NCBI GenBank assembly: GCA_029250685.1 | Contig: JAQXEU010000017.1 | Span: 1-50,350, forward strand | DNA: 50,350 nt | Source of the DNA: Polaribacter sp. | GTDB taxonomy: Bacteria > Bacteroidota > Bacteroidia > Flavobacteriales > Flavobacteriaceae | Direction of reading: 5' to 3' | In this document: in pieces, positions 42,493 to 50,350 of the stretch | How the letters are laid out: the number at the start of each line of letters is the position of its first letter | Numbering within the stretch: the stretch's first letter is position 1 | Notes under the pieces: generated by a model | What the model was told of the DNA's origin: nothing | Seen by the model: only the letters and a program-made list of their open reading frames with translations | Databases searched by the model: none | Made by a program: the position numbers and the translations under genes

Positions 42493-45420
42493 ATGAAAAA
42501 AATTGCAAGTTTACTTTTCGTGTTATGTTTTATAACAACTCAAGCGCAAACAAAAGATCCTTTATTAACTAAGGATAAAAAAGCGCAAGAAAAATGGGTG
42601 AATAACATTTTAAATAAAATGACGAATGAAGAAAAAATTGGTCAATTATTGATAGTTCAAGCCTATTCTACAAATGATAGTTTAAATGAGAAAAAAGTAG
42701 AAGAATTAATTCGAAAGTATCATGCTGGAAGTTTAATTTTTATGCAAGGAACTCCGAAAAAACAAGCTGAGTTGACAAATAAATATCAAGCATTATCAAA
42801 GTATCCATTATTGGTTTCTATTGATGCAGAATGGGGATTAGATATGCGTTTAAAAAATTCATTTCGTTATCCTTGGAATATGACTTTAGGAGCCGTTAGA
42901 GATAACTCGTTAATAGAAAAATTTGGAGAACAATTAGGGAAACATTGTAATCGATTAGGGATTCACATAAATTTTGCACCTGTTGTAGATATTAATATCA
43001 ACCCTAAAAACCCAATTATTGGAAATCGCTCTTTTGGGGAAAATAAAAAAAATGTTACTGATAAGGCTATTGCATTGACACGAGGAATGCAACGTTTTGG
43101 TGTGATGGCAAATGCAAAACATTTTCCAGGTCATGGAGATACAGCAGCAGATTCGCATCATACATTGCCGGTTGTTGATTTTGATATGAAGCGTTTAGAT
43201 ACGTTAGAGTTGTACCCATATTATAAATTATTTAATGAAAATATTGGAAGTGTGATGACTGCGCATATGAGCATCCCGAAATTAGAACCAAACAAGACTT
43301 TACCTTCATCTTTATCTAAAAAAATCACTACAGGTTTATTAAAAGAGAAAATGGGTTTTAAAGGACTAATTATAACCGATGGATTGAACATGAAAGCCGC
43401 TGCAGATTTTGCTTCTTCAAAAGAAATTAATTTAGCAGCTATTTTAGCTGGAAATGATTTGTTGTTAATTCCGCATGAAGTTCCAGAAACAATGACTTAT
43501 TTCTTAAAAGCAATTAAAGACAAAAAGTTAACCATTAAAAGGTTAGATGAATCGGTTAGGAAAGTTTTAAAAGCAAAATATTGGGCTGGTTTACATAATT
43601 ACAAACCAATAGATTTTAAGAATTTACATGAAGATTTAAACACTAAAACGGATGAGTTATTACACAGAGAATTGGTTAAAAACGCTATTACAGTTATTAA
43701 AAATGAAGCAGATATTGTTCCGATTCAGAATTTAGATAAAAAGAAGATTGCGTATGTTAAATTTGGTGATGACGATAATACACCGTTTGTTACAATGCTA
43801 AATAATTATGCAAAGGTTGATGTTATTTCGGGCACAAGTACTTCTAATTTGTTGTCAAAACTAAAAGCATATAATTTGGTGATTATTGGATATCATACTT
43901 CTAATTTGCATCCATGGAAAGGGTTTAAGTTTAAGAAAGAAGATATTTCTACAATTGAACAAATCGCAAAAAGCAAAAAAGTTATTTTAGATGTTTTTGC
44001 AAGTCCATATAGCTTATTAGATTTTAAATCTTTTAAAAATATAGAAGGGATTGTAGTTTCTTATCAAAACAGTAAAGTAGCTCAAGAAATTTCAGCACAA
44101 CAATTATTTGGAGCGATTAAAACAAAAGGAAAATTACCAGTTTCTATTCATCAAAAATTTAGAGAAGGCTTTGGTTTGTATACTTCAACATTAAGCAGGT
44201 TGCAATATGGTTTACCAGAAGAGGTAAAAATGTCTTCGGTAAAACTTAAAGAAATTGACGCATATGCAAATGAAGTAATAAAAAAAAAAATGGCTCCTGG
44301 ACTACAAATTTTAGTAGCAAGGGAAGGAAGAGTTATTTATCAAAAAAGCTTTGGACATCATACAAATGATACACTTTTAAAAGTTAAAAATTCTGACATT
44401 TATGATGTTGCATCTTTAACAAAAATTTTAGCAACATTACCAATGGTAATGAAATCTATAGATAATGGAGAATTTAGAATAGCGACAAAGTTAAAGCATT
44501 TACTTCCTGAGTTTAAAGACACTAATAAAGATACTATAACATTAAAAGAAATTTTATCCCATAATGGGAGGTTAAAAGCTTGGATTCCATTTTATAAGGC
44601 TACTCAAGATAGTATTACTAATGAAAATTTACCAGCACTATATCGGCTCAAAAAAACAAAGAAATACAATATAAAAGTTGCTGACAACCTGTTTTTAAGA
44701 ACTACTTATAAAGATTCAATTTTTACTAAAATAAAAGAAGTAGATCAGCGAGAGAGAGAAGGTTATCGATATAGCGATTTAGGTTATTATATTTTAAAAA
44801 GAACATTAGAAAAAAGATATAAAAAGCCTTTAAATGAATTGATTCAAGAGAATTTTTATGGAGCATTAGGTGCAAGTAGAACAAGTTATTTACCATTGAA
44901 TAAATTTGCTAAGAAAGATATTGTTCCAACTGAAAAAGATGCATATTATCGAAATCAATTATTACATGGTTATGTACATGATATGGGCGCTGCAATGTTA
45001 GGCGGAGTTGCTGGTCACGCAGGTATATTTTCCAACGCTAATGATGTAGCTAAAATTATGCAGATGTATTTACAAAATGGATACTATGGCGGTAAAAGAT
45101 ATTTGAAAAGTAATACGGTTAAAAAGTTTAATAAACGTTATTACGAAGAAAAAAAAATAAGAAGAGGTTTGGGGTTTGATAAACCACAGTTAAATCCTGA
45201 TATTGAAGCAACATGTGGCTGTGTTTCTGATGAGAGTTTTGGGCATAGCGGATTTACAGGAACCTATACTTGGGCAGATCCAAAAAGTAGAATTGTGTAT
45301 GTCTTTTTATCAAACAGAGTCTATCCAACAATGGATAACAACGGTTTAATTACTGAGAACATAAGAACTAAAATTCAGCAAGTTATACAAGATGCTATTC
45401 TTCCTAAGCAGGAGTTGTAG
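42493..45420 (+). CDS. GH3 beta-N-acetylglucosaminidase fused to a beta-lactamase-family domain
   Basis: This large exported protein has 975 residues and a signal peptide (MKKIASLLFVLCFITTQAQ). Residues about 30-400 are a family 3 glycoside hydrolase catalytic domain of NagZ type, with the substrate/acid-base loop KHFPGHGDTAADSHH (209-223) and nucleophile Asp296 in ITDGLNM. A flavodoxin-like GH3 C-terminal part follows to about 570. Residues about 590-970 are a serine beta-lactamase/esterase fold, with Ser641-Lys644 (SLTK), Tyr760 (YSD) and His918 (HSG). The fusion is known in Bacteroidota and fits peptidoglycan amino-sugar recycling. Its last 17 bp overlap the convergent acyltransferase gene. 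Confidence 0.93.
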   Translation: MKKIASLLFVLCFITTQAQTKDPLLTKDKKAQEKWVNNILNKMTNEEKIGQLLIVQAYSTNDSLNEKKVEELIRKYHAGSLIFMQGTPKKQAELTNKYQALSKYPLLVSIDAEWGLDMRLKNSFRYPWNMTLGAVRDNSLIEKFGEQLGKHCNRLGIHINFAPVVDININPKNPIIGNRSFGENKKNVTDKAIALTRGMQRFGVMANAKHFPGHGDTAADSHHTLPVVDFDMKRLDTLELYPYYKLFNENIGSVMTAHMSIPKLEPNKTLPSSLSKKITTGLLKEKMGFKGLIITDGLNMKAAADFASSKEINLAAILAGNDLLLIPHEVPETMTYFLKAIKDKKLTIKRLDESVRKVLKAKYWAGLHNYKPIDFKNLHEDLNTKTDELLHRELVKNAITVIKNEADIVPIQNLDKKKIAYVKFGDDDNTPFVTMLNNYAKVDVISGTSTSNLLSKLKAYNLVIIGYHTSNLHPWKGFKFKKEDISTIEQIAKSKKVILDVFASPYSLLDFKSFKNIEGIVVSYQNSKVAQEISAQQLFGAIKTKGKLPVSIHQKFREGFGLYTSTLSRLQYGLPEEVKMSSVKLKEIDAYANEVIKKKMAPGLQILVAREGRVIYQKSFGHHTNDTLLKVKNSDIYDVASLTKILATLPMVMKSIDNGEFRIATKLKHLLPEFKDTNKDTITLKEILSHNGRLKAWIPFYKATQDSITNENLPALYRLKKTKKYNIKVADNLFLRTTYKDSIFTKIKEVDQREREGYRYSDLGYYILKRTLEKRYKKPLNELIQENFYGALGASRTSYLPLNKFAKKDIVPTEKDAYYRNQLLHGYVHDMGAAMLGGVAGHAGIFSNANDVAKIMQMYLQNGYYGGKRYLKSNTVKKFNKRYYEEKKIRRGLGFDKPQLNPDIEATCGCVSDESFGHSGFTGTYTWADPKSRIVYVFLSNRVYPTMDNNGLITENIRTKIQQVIQDAILPKQEL

Positions 45421-46441
45421 ATAGTTTTGTATAGATTAATTGTATTATAAGGGTAGCAATAAAATAAATAGAAGCAGTTTCTATATTGTAAAATTGATAA
45501 AGAATTAAAGCTTGAATTACATAAAAAATCGGAAAAAGAGTAATTCCTAAAGTAGCTCTAAATGTATCTACAAACTCAGTTTCATCAATCTTTCTTGATA
45601 ATATTTTCCAAATTACCCAAGGGAAAAGACTATTTAAAACAATGAGATAATAAAGTGGTTTTACAAAATTAACGATAGCTTTTTTAGTTTTAAATTCCCC
45701 AGATTTAATGACTTTATTGACTGCTTTTACTTCAGTGAAATCAACATTTTTAGTGTTTAATTCTTTTAAAACACTATCGTAGTTCTCATCAGCAAGAATA
45801 TGAACTGACAACTCTTTTAATTGATTCGAAACCTTCTGCTTAATTGAATTTATAGATTTGTTTAATTCTTCTGGATTGTAATACTCGTTTGCTAAAATCG
45901 GTTTGCCAAAATGGATTGCAACTTTACATGGAAAATGACCAATATTTTGATAGGTAATTCCAACTGGAATAACCGTAATTTTCAACTCTGGATATTTATC
46001 AAAAGCACCAAAAAGAATACGAGTAAAACCTTTACTTAAATTCCGAACTGTTCTTCTTTTATCGTGACTTCCTTCAGGGAAAATCATCAATGCATCTTCA
46101 TTTTTTAAAATATTGAAACAATCATTAAAAACTTCTGTGTTTTTAGAAAGCTCTTTTACGCCATCTCTTATTCTGTAGATAGGCATTAAATTTAAGGTAG
46201 CTAAAAACTTTTTTACTAAAGGTTTTTTAAAAACAGCTGCTCTAACTAAATAATGTGTGTCTCTAGTTGCATTTGTCGTTACTAAAAGCGGATCTAATAA
46301 TCCATTTGGATGATTCACAGTAAATAGAATTGCACCCTTCTTTGGGATGTTCTTTTTACCTACGACTTTTATGTTTTTTGTGTAAAAAAACAAGCCCAAT
46401 TTTATGAAGCTTCTAATAAAGTTGTACCAAATGTTTTTCAA
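45404..46441 (-). CDS. 1-acyl-glycerol-phosphate acyltransferase family protein
   Basis: This is a PlsC-superfamily lysophospholipid acyltransferase in the inner membrane. In the 345-residue protein the catalytic motif is NHPNGLLDP (H-x5-D rather than H-x4-D, a variant common in this Bacteroidota subgroup), and the second motif is FPEGSHDKRR. Two to three C-terminal membrane helices are present (residues about 260-280 and 300-340). The 3' end overlaps the GH3 gene by 17 bp, tail to tail. The Crp/Fnr gene lies 14 bp upstream on the same strand, so they may share a transcript. Substrate is inferred. Confidence 0.88.
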   Translation of the reverse strand: MKNIWYNFIRSFIKLGLFFYTKNIKVVGKKNIPKKGAILFTVNHPNGLLDPLLVTTNATRDTHYLVRAAVFKKPLVKKFLATLNLMPIYRIRDGVKELSKNTEVFNDCFNILKNEDALMIFPEGSHDKRRTVRNLSKGFTRILFGAFDKYPELKITVIPVGITYQNIGHFPCKVAIHFGKPILANEYYNPEELNKSINSIKQKVSNQLKELSVHILADENYDSVLKELNTKNVDFTEVKAVNKVIKSGEFKTKKAIVNFVKPLYYLIVLNSLFPWVIWKILSRKIDETEFVDTFRATLGITLFPIFYVIQALILYQFYNIETASIYFIATLIIQLIYTKLSTTPA

Positions 46442-46455
46442 AAAAAAGTAAAATT

Positions 46456-47142
46456 TTAAAATCCTTGTGCTATTTTCTTAAGCTTTGCAGTATCAATCAA
46501 AGAAATATTCTTTCCTTTTAGTAAGATTATTTTTTCTTTTTTAAACTCTGATAATAATCTTATGGCAGATTCTGTAGCAGTACCAATTATGTTAGCAATA
46601 TCTTCTCTTGATAGGTGAATGTTTAAGACGTTCTCTGAATTATGGCCAAACTTAATTTCTAAATTTAGTAGCATTTCTGCTAAGCGTTGTTTAACGGTCT
46701 TTTGTGCCATATCTACAAGTACATTGTCTACATTTTTTAAAGACCTAGCAAGGTCTTTTAAAACATTCATAGAAAATCCGGGATTCTTTTCTAAATCTTT
46801 AATAATTTCTTCTCTAGGAATAAAACAAACTTCCATGTCATTAATTGCGGTTGCTTTTAGGTTTGCAGCTTCGTCACTAATTAAACTGCGTTCACCTAGA
46901 ATAGCTCCTTTTTTTGCCAAATGAATAATTTGATCTCGCCCGTTAGAGCTCATTTTAGAAACTTTGCAAATACCATCACTAATACAAAAAACACCATTAA
47001 TATGATCTCCTTCTTCAAAAATGACTTCTCCTTTTTTTATTGTCTTTGAAGTTTTGCACGAAGAAATTCTAATTAACTCATCCTTGTTTAAAGATTTAAG
47101 AGAATTTAATTGTCTAACAATACATTGTTCGCACTTACTCAT
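46456..47142 (-). CDS. Crp/Fnr family transcription regulator
   Basis: This is a cyclic-nucleotide-binding-fold activator. In the 228-residue protein the N-terminal sensor domain (about residues 20-140) begins with MSKCEQC (Cys4, Cys7) and has Cys29 and Cys52, so an oxygen-labile iron-sulfur cluster as in FNR is possible. A long dimerisation helix follows (FSMNVLKDLARSLKNVDNVLVDM). The C-terminal HTH is LSREDIANIIGTATESAIRLLSEF. It is divergent from the ccoI remnant, the common flavobacterial arrangement for a cbb3-oxidase regulator. An FNR-like half-palindrome lies in the shared 101-bp region. Confidence 0.9.
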   Translation of the reverse strand: MSKCEQCIVRQLNSLKSLNKDELIRISSCKTSKTIKKGEVIFEEGDHINGVFCISDGICKVSKMSSNGRDQIIHLAKKGAILGERSLISDEAANLKATAINDMEVCFIPREEIIKDLEKNPGFSMNVLKDLARSLKNVDNVLVDMAQKTVKQRLAEMLLNLEIKFGHNSENVLNIHLSREDIANIIGTATESAIRLLSEFKKEKIILLKGKNISLIDTAKLKKIAQGF

Positions 47143-47159
47143 ATTATTTTTTGGTCTAC

Positions 47160-47167
47160 CAAATATA
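47160..47167 (-). promoter_or_regulatory. -7 promoter element of the Crp/Fnr gene
   Basis: On the minus strand this reads TATATTTG, an exact TANNTTTG match, 17 bp upstream of the ATG. No clear -33 box. Confidence 0.55.
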
Positions 47168-47175
47168 TGTAAAAA

Positions 47176-47189
47176 CTGACAATTATCAT
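47176..47189. promoter_or_regulatory. FNR-like site between the regulator gene and ccoI
   Basis: ctgacaattatcat matches the FNR box TTGAT-N4-ATCAA at 7 of 10 fixed positions. Its centre (about 47182.5) is about 41 bp upstream of the start predicted from GATATTTG at 47212-47219, the expected distance for an activator site on the ccoI side. Confidence 0.4.
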
Positions 47190-47243
47190 ATTATAAACTA
47201 AAGTAATCTTAGATATTTGTAATAGGCATTTAGAGTAAATAAT

Positions 47244-48401
47244 ATGAACAATTTAGTATGTTATCATTGTGGTAATTCCTGTGATAATGAGTTGATTGCA
47301 AAAGACGATAAGTCTTTTTGTTGTAATGGATGTAAGACTGTTTTCGAAATTTTTTCCGAGAACGATTTAACATGCTATTACGATTTAGATCAAAATCCAG
47401 GCGCAATTCCCGAAGAGATTTTAGGCAAATACGATTTTTTAGATAATCAAAAGATCGTGGAGAAGTTGTTAGAATTTAATGATAACCATAAACAGGTTGT
47501 TTCGTTATATATTCCACACATTCACTGCAGTTCTTGCATTTGGGTATTAGAGAATTTACATAAACTTCAAAAAAACATTGTAGCATCTCAGGTTAATTTT
47601 CCTAAAAAAACAATTAGAATTACCTACGATTCTAAGCAAACGAATTTAAAAGAAATCGTATTGCTTTTAAGCTCTATAGGATACGAACCTTACATTAGTT
47701 TAGAGGATTACGAGGTTGGGATAAAGAAAATAGACAGAACTTTATTGTATCAATTAGCTGTTGCTGGATTTGCCTTTGGTAATGTTATGTTCTTGTCTTT
47801 TCCAGAGTATTTTGAGGTCAACGAATTTTGGCTAGAACAATACAAGTATGTGTTTAGATATTTGATGTTTTTCTTTTCAATTCCTGTAGTTTTTTATTCT
47901 GCAAAAGATTATTTTATTTCTGCATATAAAGGTTTAAAATCAAGAATGCTAAACATTGATGTTCCTATTGCATTAGGAGTTTCAGTTTTGTTTATTCGAA
48001 GCGCAACAGAAGTGATTTTTAATTTAGGTTCTGGTTTTTTTGATAGTTTAACGGGCTTGGTTTTTTTCTTGTTGATAGGGAAGTTTTTTCAACAAAAAAC
48101 ATATAATTTCTTGTCTTTTGAACGTGATTTTAAATCGTATTTTCCAATTGCGGTAACAAAAATTAATACTGATAAATCAGAAGAGAATACTCAGATTTAT
48201 GATGTTGTTAAAGGCGATCGTTTATTAATTAGAAACCAAGAGTTAATTCCTGTTGATGGTATTTTAATCAACGGAAACGCAACGATAGATTACAGTTTTG
48301 TTACTGGAGAATCTGTTGCGGTTGAGAAAAATTCTGGAGATAAAATTTTTGCAGGAGGTAAACAATTAAACGGAGTTATAGAAATGGAAGTTTTTATATG
48401 A
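47244..48401 (+). pseudogene. ccoI: ccoI (copper P-type ATPase of cbb3 oxidase assembly), 3' truncated
   Basis: This is the N-terminal 385 residues of a P1B copper ATPase that normally has about 790 residues and supplies copper to the cbb3 oxidase. Present are an N-terminal Cys-rich metal-binding segment (VCYHCGNSC, SFCCNGC), a heavy-metal-associated domain with Cys95/Cys98 (HCSSCIW), four membrane helices (residues about 165-290) and the actuator domain with TGES at 354-357. Missing are the CPC-type membrane helices, the phosphorylation motif DKTGT and the ATP-binding domain. After Val383 the frame runs into FI and a stop, and the DNA continues as a TauE/SafE gene. The product cannot pump. 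An FNR-like site lies upstream. Confidence 0.9.
48383..48392. other. Deletion junction between ccoI and TauE/SafE gene
   Basis: The ten bases aatggaagtt read as the end of ...EMEV in the ccoI frame and as NGSF in the TauE/SafE frame. Both fit the respective families, so these bases may have been present in both parents as a short direct repeat. Confidence 0.6.
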
Positions 48402-48619
48402 TGCTATTTGGATTGGGAACAATTCCGTTAATGACAGCTTTTGTGTATTTAGGAAACTTTGCTACTGGTTTAGTTCGGAAAAGAATTCAACAATTTATTC
48501 CGGTTGCAGTTGTTGTAATTGCAGTATTATTTATTTTACGTGGAATGGGATTAGGAATTCCGTATGTTTCACCAATTCATATTCATGAAATGGTTGATGG
48601 TGGACAAATGTGTCACTAA
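48398..48619 (+). pseudogene. TauE/SafE family membrane protein, C-terminal fragment
   Basis: This is the last ~73 residues of a sulfite-exporter-family (TauE/SafE-like) membrane protein that usually has about 230-240 residues and closes the flavobacterial cco operon. FGLGTIPLMTAFVYLGNFATGLVRKRIQQF and the helix VAVVVIAVLFILRGMGLGIP match the family's end, followed by a His/Cys-rich tail (HIHEMVDGGQMCH). The in-frame codons just upstream of the ATG (NGSFY) also fit the family, so the ATG is internal, not a true start. Its stop overlaps the convergent symporter stop. Confidence 0.85.
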
Positions 48620-49542
48620 GATTTTGCTTTCTTGTTTCTTCCCCAATAAGTAGCCAACGCCATTCCAGAAAACACATCCCAAATCCCCCAAAAAGCTGCT
48701 AATAAAGCCATTCCACCTAAACCTTCAAAGAATCCAAAGATTAATAACAATCCTAAACCACCATTCTGAATTCCGGTTTCCATGGCAATAGTTTTTCGGT
48801 CTTTTTTATTCAAACCAAAAATTTTCGCTGTGTAGTAGCCAATGAAAAAAGCAAAAATATTATGAAATATAACCAAGAATAAAACGAGATGAATGTAGTT
48901 CATGAAAATATCTAAATTCTGAGAAAAAGCAATGAAAATTAACGCAACAAAAACCAACATAGAAAGTGGTTTTAATACTTTTTCTATTTTCTTTGCCATT
49001 ACAGAGTGATAATGTTTTATCAACATTCCAGCAATTAACGGGATTCCAAGTATTAATAAAACCAACTTAAACAGATCATAAGGGTTTAGTTCAACGGTTT
49101 GCAAAATTGCATTTGTTGGCTCATATAAACTTCCCCAAAAATGTAAATTAAACGGTGTCATAAAAATACAAATCAATGTTGCAAAAGCAGTTAAGCTAAC
49201 TGATAATGCTGCATTTCCACCAGCCATTTTACTAAAAAAGTTAGAAACATTTCCACCAGGACAAGCTGCAATCATCATCATTCCTAAAGCAAAACTAGGA
49301 TGCGGTTTTATAATTAATATTGCTACAAAAGTTGCTGCGGGTAATAAAATAAATTGAGATAAAACACCCACAAAAACAATCTTCGGGTTTTTAAACAAGC
49401 GTTTAAAATCTTCAAGTGTAATTCCTAAAGCAACACCAAACATTATAATTCCGATTGCAATATTTAAAACCCATAACCCGCTAGAATCAAAGTTGATTTT
49501 AATGTCGTCTATGTTTGTGATTTGATCAGTTTTTAAAAGCAT
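48616..49542 (-). CDS. Bile acid:sodium symporter family protein
   Basis: This is a membrane transporter of the BASS/SBF family (ASBT-like, ten-helix fold), which imports organic acids with Na+. The 308-residue protein has about nine to ten hydrophobic segments. The sodium-site motif AACPGGNVSNFFSKMAGG and the later MAMETGIQNGGLG-type motif (TIAMETGIQNGGLGLLLIF) are conserved. Substrates of bacterial members vary and are not readable here. Its start overlaps the DUF4159 gene by 17 bp, so the two are probably translated together. Confidence 0.93.
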   Translation of the reverse strand: MLLKTDQITNIDDIKINFDSSGLWVLNIAIGIIMFGVALGITLEDFKRLFKNPKIVFVGVLSQFILLPAATFVAILIIKPHPSFALGMMMIAACPGGNVSNFFSKMAGGNAALSVSLTAFATLICIFMTPFNLHFWGSLYEPTNAILQTVELNPYDLFKLVLLILGIPLIAGMLIKHYHSVMAKKIEKVLKPLSMLVFVALIFIAFSQNLDIFMNYIHLVLFLVIFHNIFAFFIGYYTAKIFGLNKKDRKTIAMETGIQNGGLGLLLIFGFFEGLGGMALLAAFWGIWDVFSGMALATYWGRNKKAKS

Positions 49543-50167
49543 ATTCTATAATATTTGAACCCATTTTTAATGCTTTTTCTCTGACATTTTTTGTATTGTT
49601 GTGTACAATTGAATCTTCCCAACCATCACTTAAATCAGATTCGAAATCGTAAAAGCAAACCAACCTCCCTTCGTAAAACAAGCCAAAACCTTGTGGTGCT
49701 TTTTTATCATGCTCATGAATTTTGGGAATTCCGTTTTTAAAAGCAAACGTTTGATTGTAAATAGGATGATTTTTTGGAATTTCTTGAAACTGTAATTCAG
49801 GAAATACCTTTTTAATTTCTCTTCGAATAAACTTGTCTAAACCGTAGTTGTCAGAAATGTGTAGAAAACCACCAGAAACTAAATAGTTGCGTAAATTTTT
49901 GGCTTCATCTTCAGAAAAATAAACATTTCCATGACCGGTTAAGAATACAATTGGATATTTATAAATATCTGTATTCCCAACTGCAACAGTCCTCGGGTTT
50001 TCAGTGATTTTTGTATTGCTATTTGTGTTTGTGAATTCAATTAAGTTTGGTAAAGCTGTCGGATTGGAATACCAATCTCCGCCGCCATTATATTTTAAAA
50101 TTGCAATTTCTTGTGCAGAAATACTCAGTGAATAGCCAATAAGAAAAAGAAATAAAAGTTGTCTCAT
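49526..50167 (-). CDS. DUF4159 domain protein, exported
   Basis: This 213-residue protein has a signal peptide (MRQLLFLFLIGYSLSISAQ), followed by a DUF4159 domain: LKYNGGGDWYSNPTALPNLIEF, PIVFLTGHGNVYFSEDEAKNLRNYL and the glutamine-amidotransferase-like GGFLHISDNYGLD. No catalytic Cys is present at the amidotransferase position. Function unknown; the fold suggests ligand binding. It lies 45 bp after rsmE and overlaps the symporter gene, forming a minus-strand group with rsmE. Confidence 0.85.
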   Translation of the reverse strand: MRQLLFLFLIGYSLSISAQEIAILKYNGGGDWYSNPTALPNLIEFTNTNSNTKITENPRTVAVGNTDIYKYPIVFLTGHGNVYFSEDEAKNLRNYLVSGGFLHISDNYGLDKFIRREIKKVFPELQFQEIPKNHPIYNQTFAFKNGIPKIHEHDKKAPQGFGLFYEGRLVCFYDFESDLSDGWEDSIVHNNTKNVREKALKMGSNIIEYAFKN

Positions 50168-50212
50168 GTATTAAAGTACAATTGAATTTGAAGCAAGGTA
50201 GTAAAATATTGT

Positions 50213-50350
50213 TTAAGCTATTTCATTAATCAAAGCAACAGTTTGTGTAGCAACAACTCCCGCAGTTTCAGTACGTAGTCTGCTTTCTCCTAAAGTAACA
50301 GGAATAAATTTTTGGGCAATTGCTTTCTCAATTTCATTCGGATTGAAATC
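50213..50350 (-). CDS. rsmE: 16S rRNA (uracil-1498-N3)-methyltransferase RsmE (C-terminal part)
   Basis: Only the last 45 codons are inside the window; the start lies beyond the right edge. The visible segment contains the SPOUT-knot signature LGESRLRTETAGVVATQ followed by TVALINEIA and a stop, diagnostic for RsmE, which methylates U1498 of 16S rRNA. The DUF4159 gene follows after 45 bp. Confidence 0.93.
   Translation of the reverse strand, partial: DFNPNEIEKAIAQKFIPVTLGESRLRTETAGVVATQTVALINEIA

Noticed and set aside
48390..48401. Simple frameshift in ccoI
   Set aside because: No reading frame downstream encodes the missing P-type ATPase domains; the following sequence is clearly a different membrane-protein family.

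Overview
The window looks like chromosomal DNA of a marine-type member of the Flavobacteriaceae (Bacteroidota), broadly Polaribacter/Tenacibaculum-like; the genus is a guess. The reasons are the AT-rich composition, TANNTTTG-type -7 promoter boxes instead of sigma-70 boxes, tRNA genes without an encoded CCA, and lineage-specific genes for gliding and type IX secretion (GldJ, PorU, PorV). Nearly everything is core metabolism. No phage, complete insertion sequence, integron or CRISPR array was seen.

Layout. 1-738 is the 3' part of a BadF/BadG-type sugar kinase gene. 739-1598 is a gene-free spacer carrying two diverged copies of a ~150-bp repeat and several hairpins. 1599-10239 is the gliding/T9SS locus: murF and gldJ on the minus strand, then porU, porV, cdd and a truncated haemoglobin on the plus strand. 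10410-14831 holds a KAS III-like synthase, guaA and a LysM/periplasmic-binding-fold lipoprotein. 14833-19664 (minus) holds a DUF3179-like lipoprotein, a small TPR-like membrane protein and the CcsBA cytochrome c assembly protein. 19894-24563 (minus) is an operon udk, divIC/ftsB-like, mutA, small membrane protein, mutB (methylmalonyl-CoA mutase). Two tRNA genes (Thr, Pro), each with its own promoter and terminator, follow. 24996-27154 holds a PQQ-type sugar dehydrogenase and trxB. 27367-33312 (minus) is a fatty-acid beta-oxidation operon headed by its own MarR regulator with twin operator-like repeats. 33488-37759 (plus) runs ABC ATPase, ABC permease, MscS channel and a sigma-54-type response regulator without a DNA-binding domain. 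37888-38529 is a 2-Cys peroxiredoxin. 38615-40054 (minus) is a class V aminotransferase followed by two very small genes. 40238-45420 (plus) holds an exonuclease, a surface-type protein, a conserved protein of unknown role and a GH3/beta-lactamase fusion. 45404-47142 (minus) holds an acyltransferase and a Crp/Fnr regulator. 47244-48619 is a broken cbb3-oxidase locus. 48616 to the right edge (minus) holds a bile-acid-symporter-family protein, a DUF4159 protein and the end of rsmE.

The most unusual feature is at about 48,383-48,392. The copper P-type ATPase gene ccoI stops half way and is joined to the last third of a TauE/SafE-family gene. In flavobacteria these two genes normally bracket the whole ccoS-ccoN(O)-ccoP-ccoG-ccoH operon. 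Ten bases at the join can be read sensibly in both parent frames, which suggests a deletion between short direct repeats that removed the cbb3 oxidase genes; an assembly or strain-mixture artefact is possible. Other points of note are the MarR twin operator with an apparently leaderless start, a second apparently leaderless gene (guaA), a terminator hairpin 15 bp before murF, two tiny genes at 38.6-38.9 kb, and the repeat-filled spacer at 0.7-1.6 kb. I saw no clearly new multi-gene defence or biosynthetic system.
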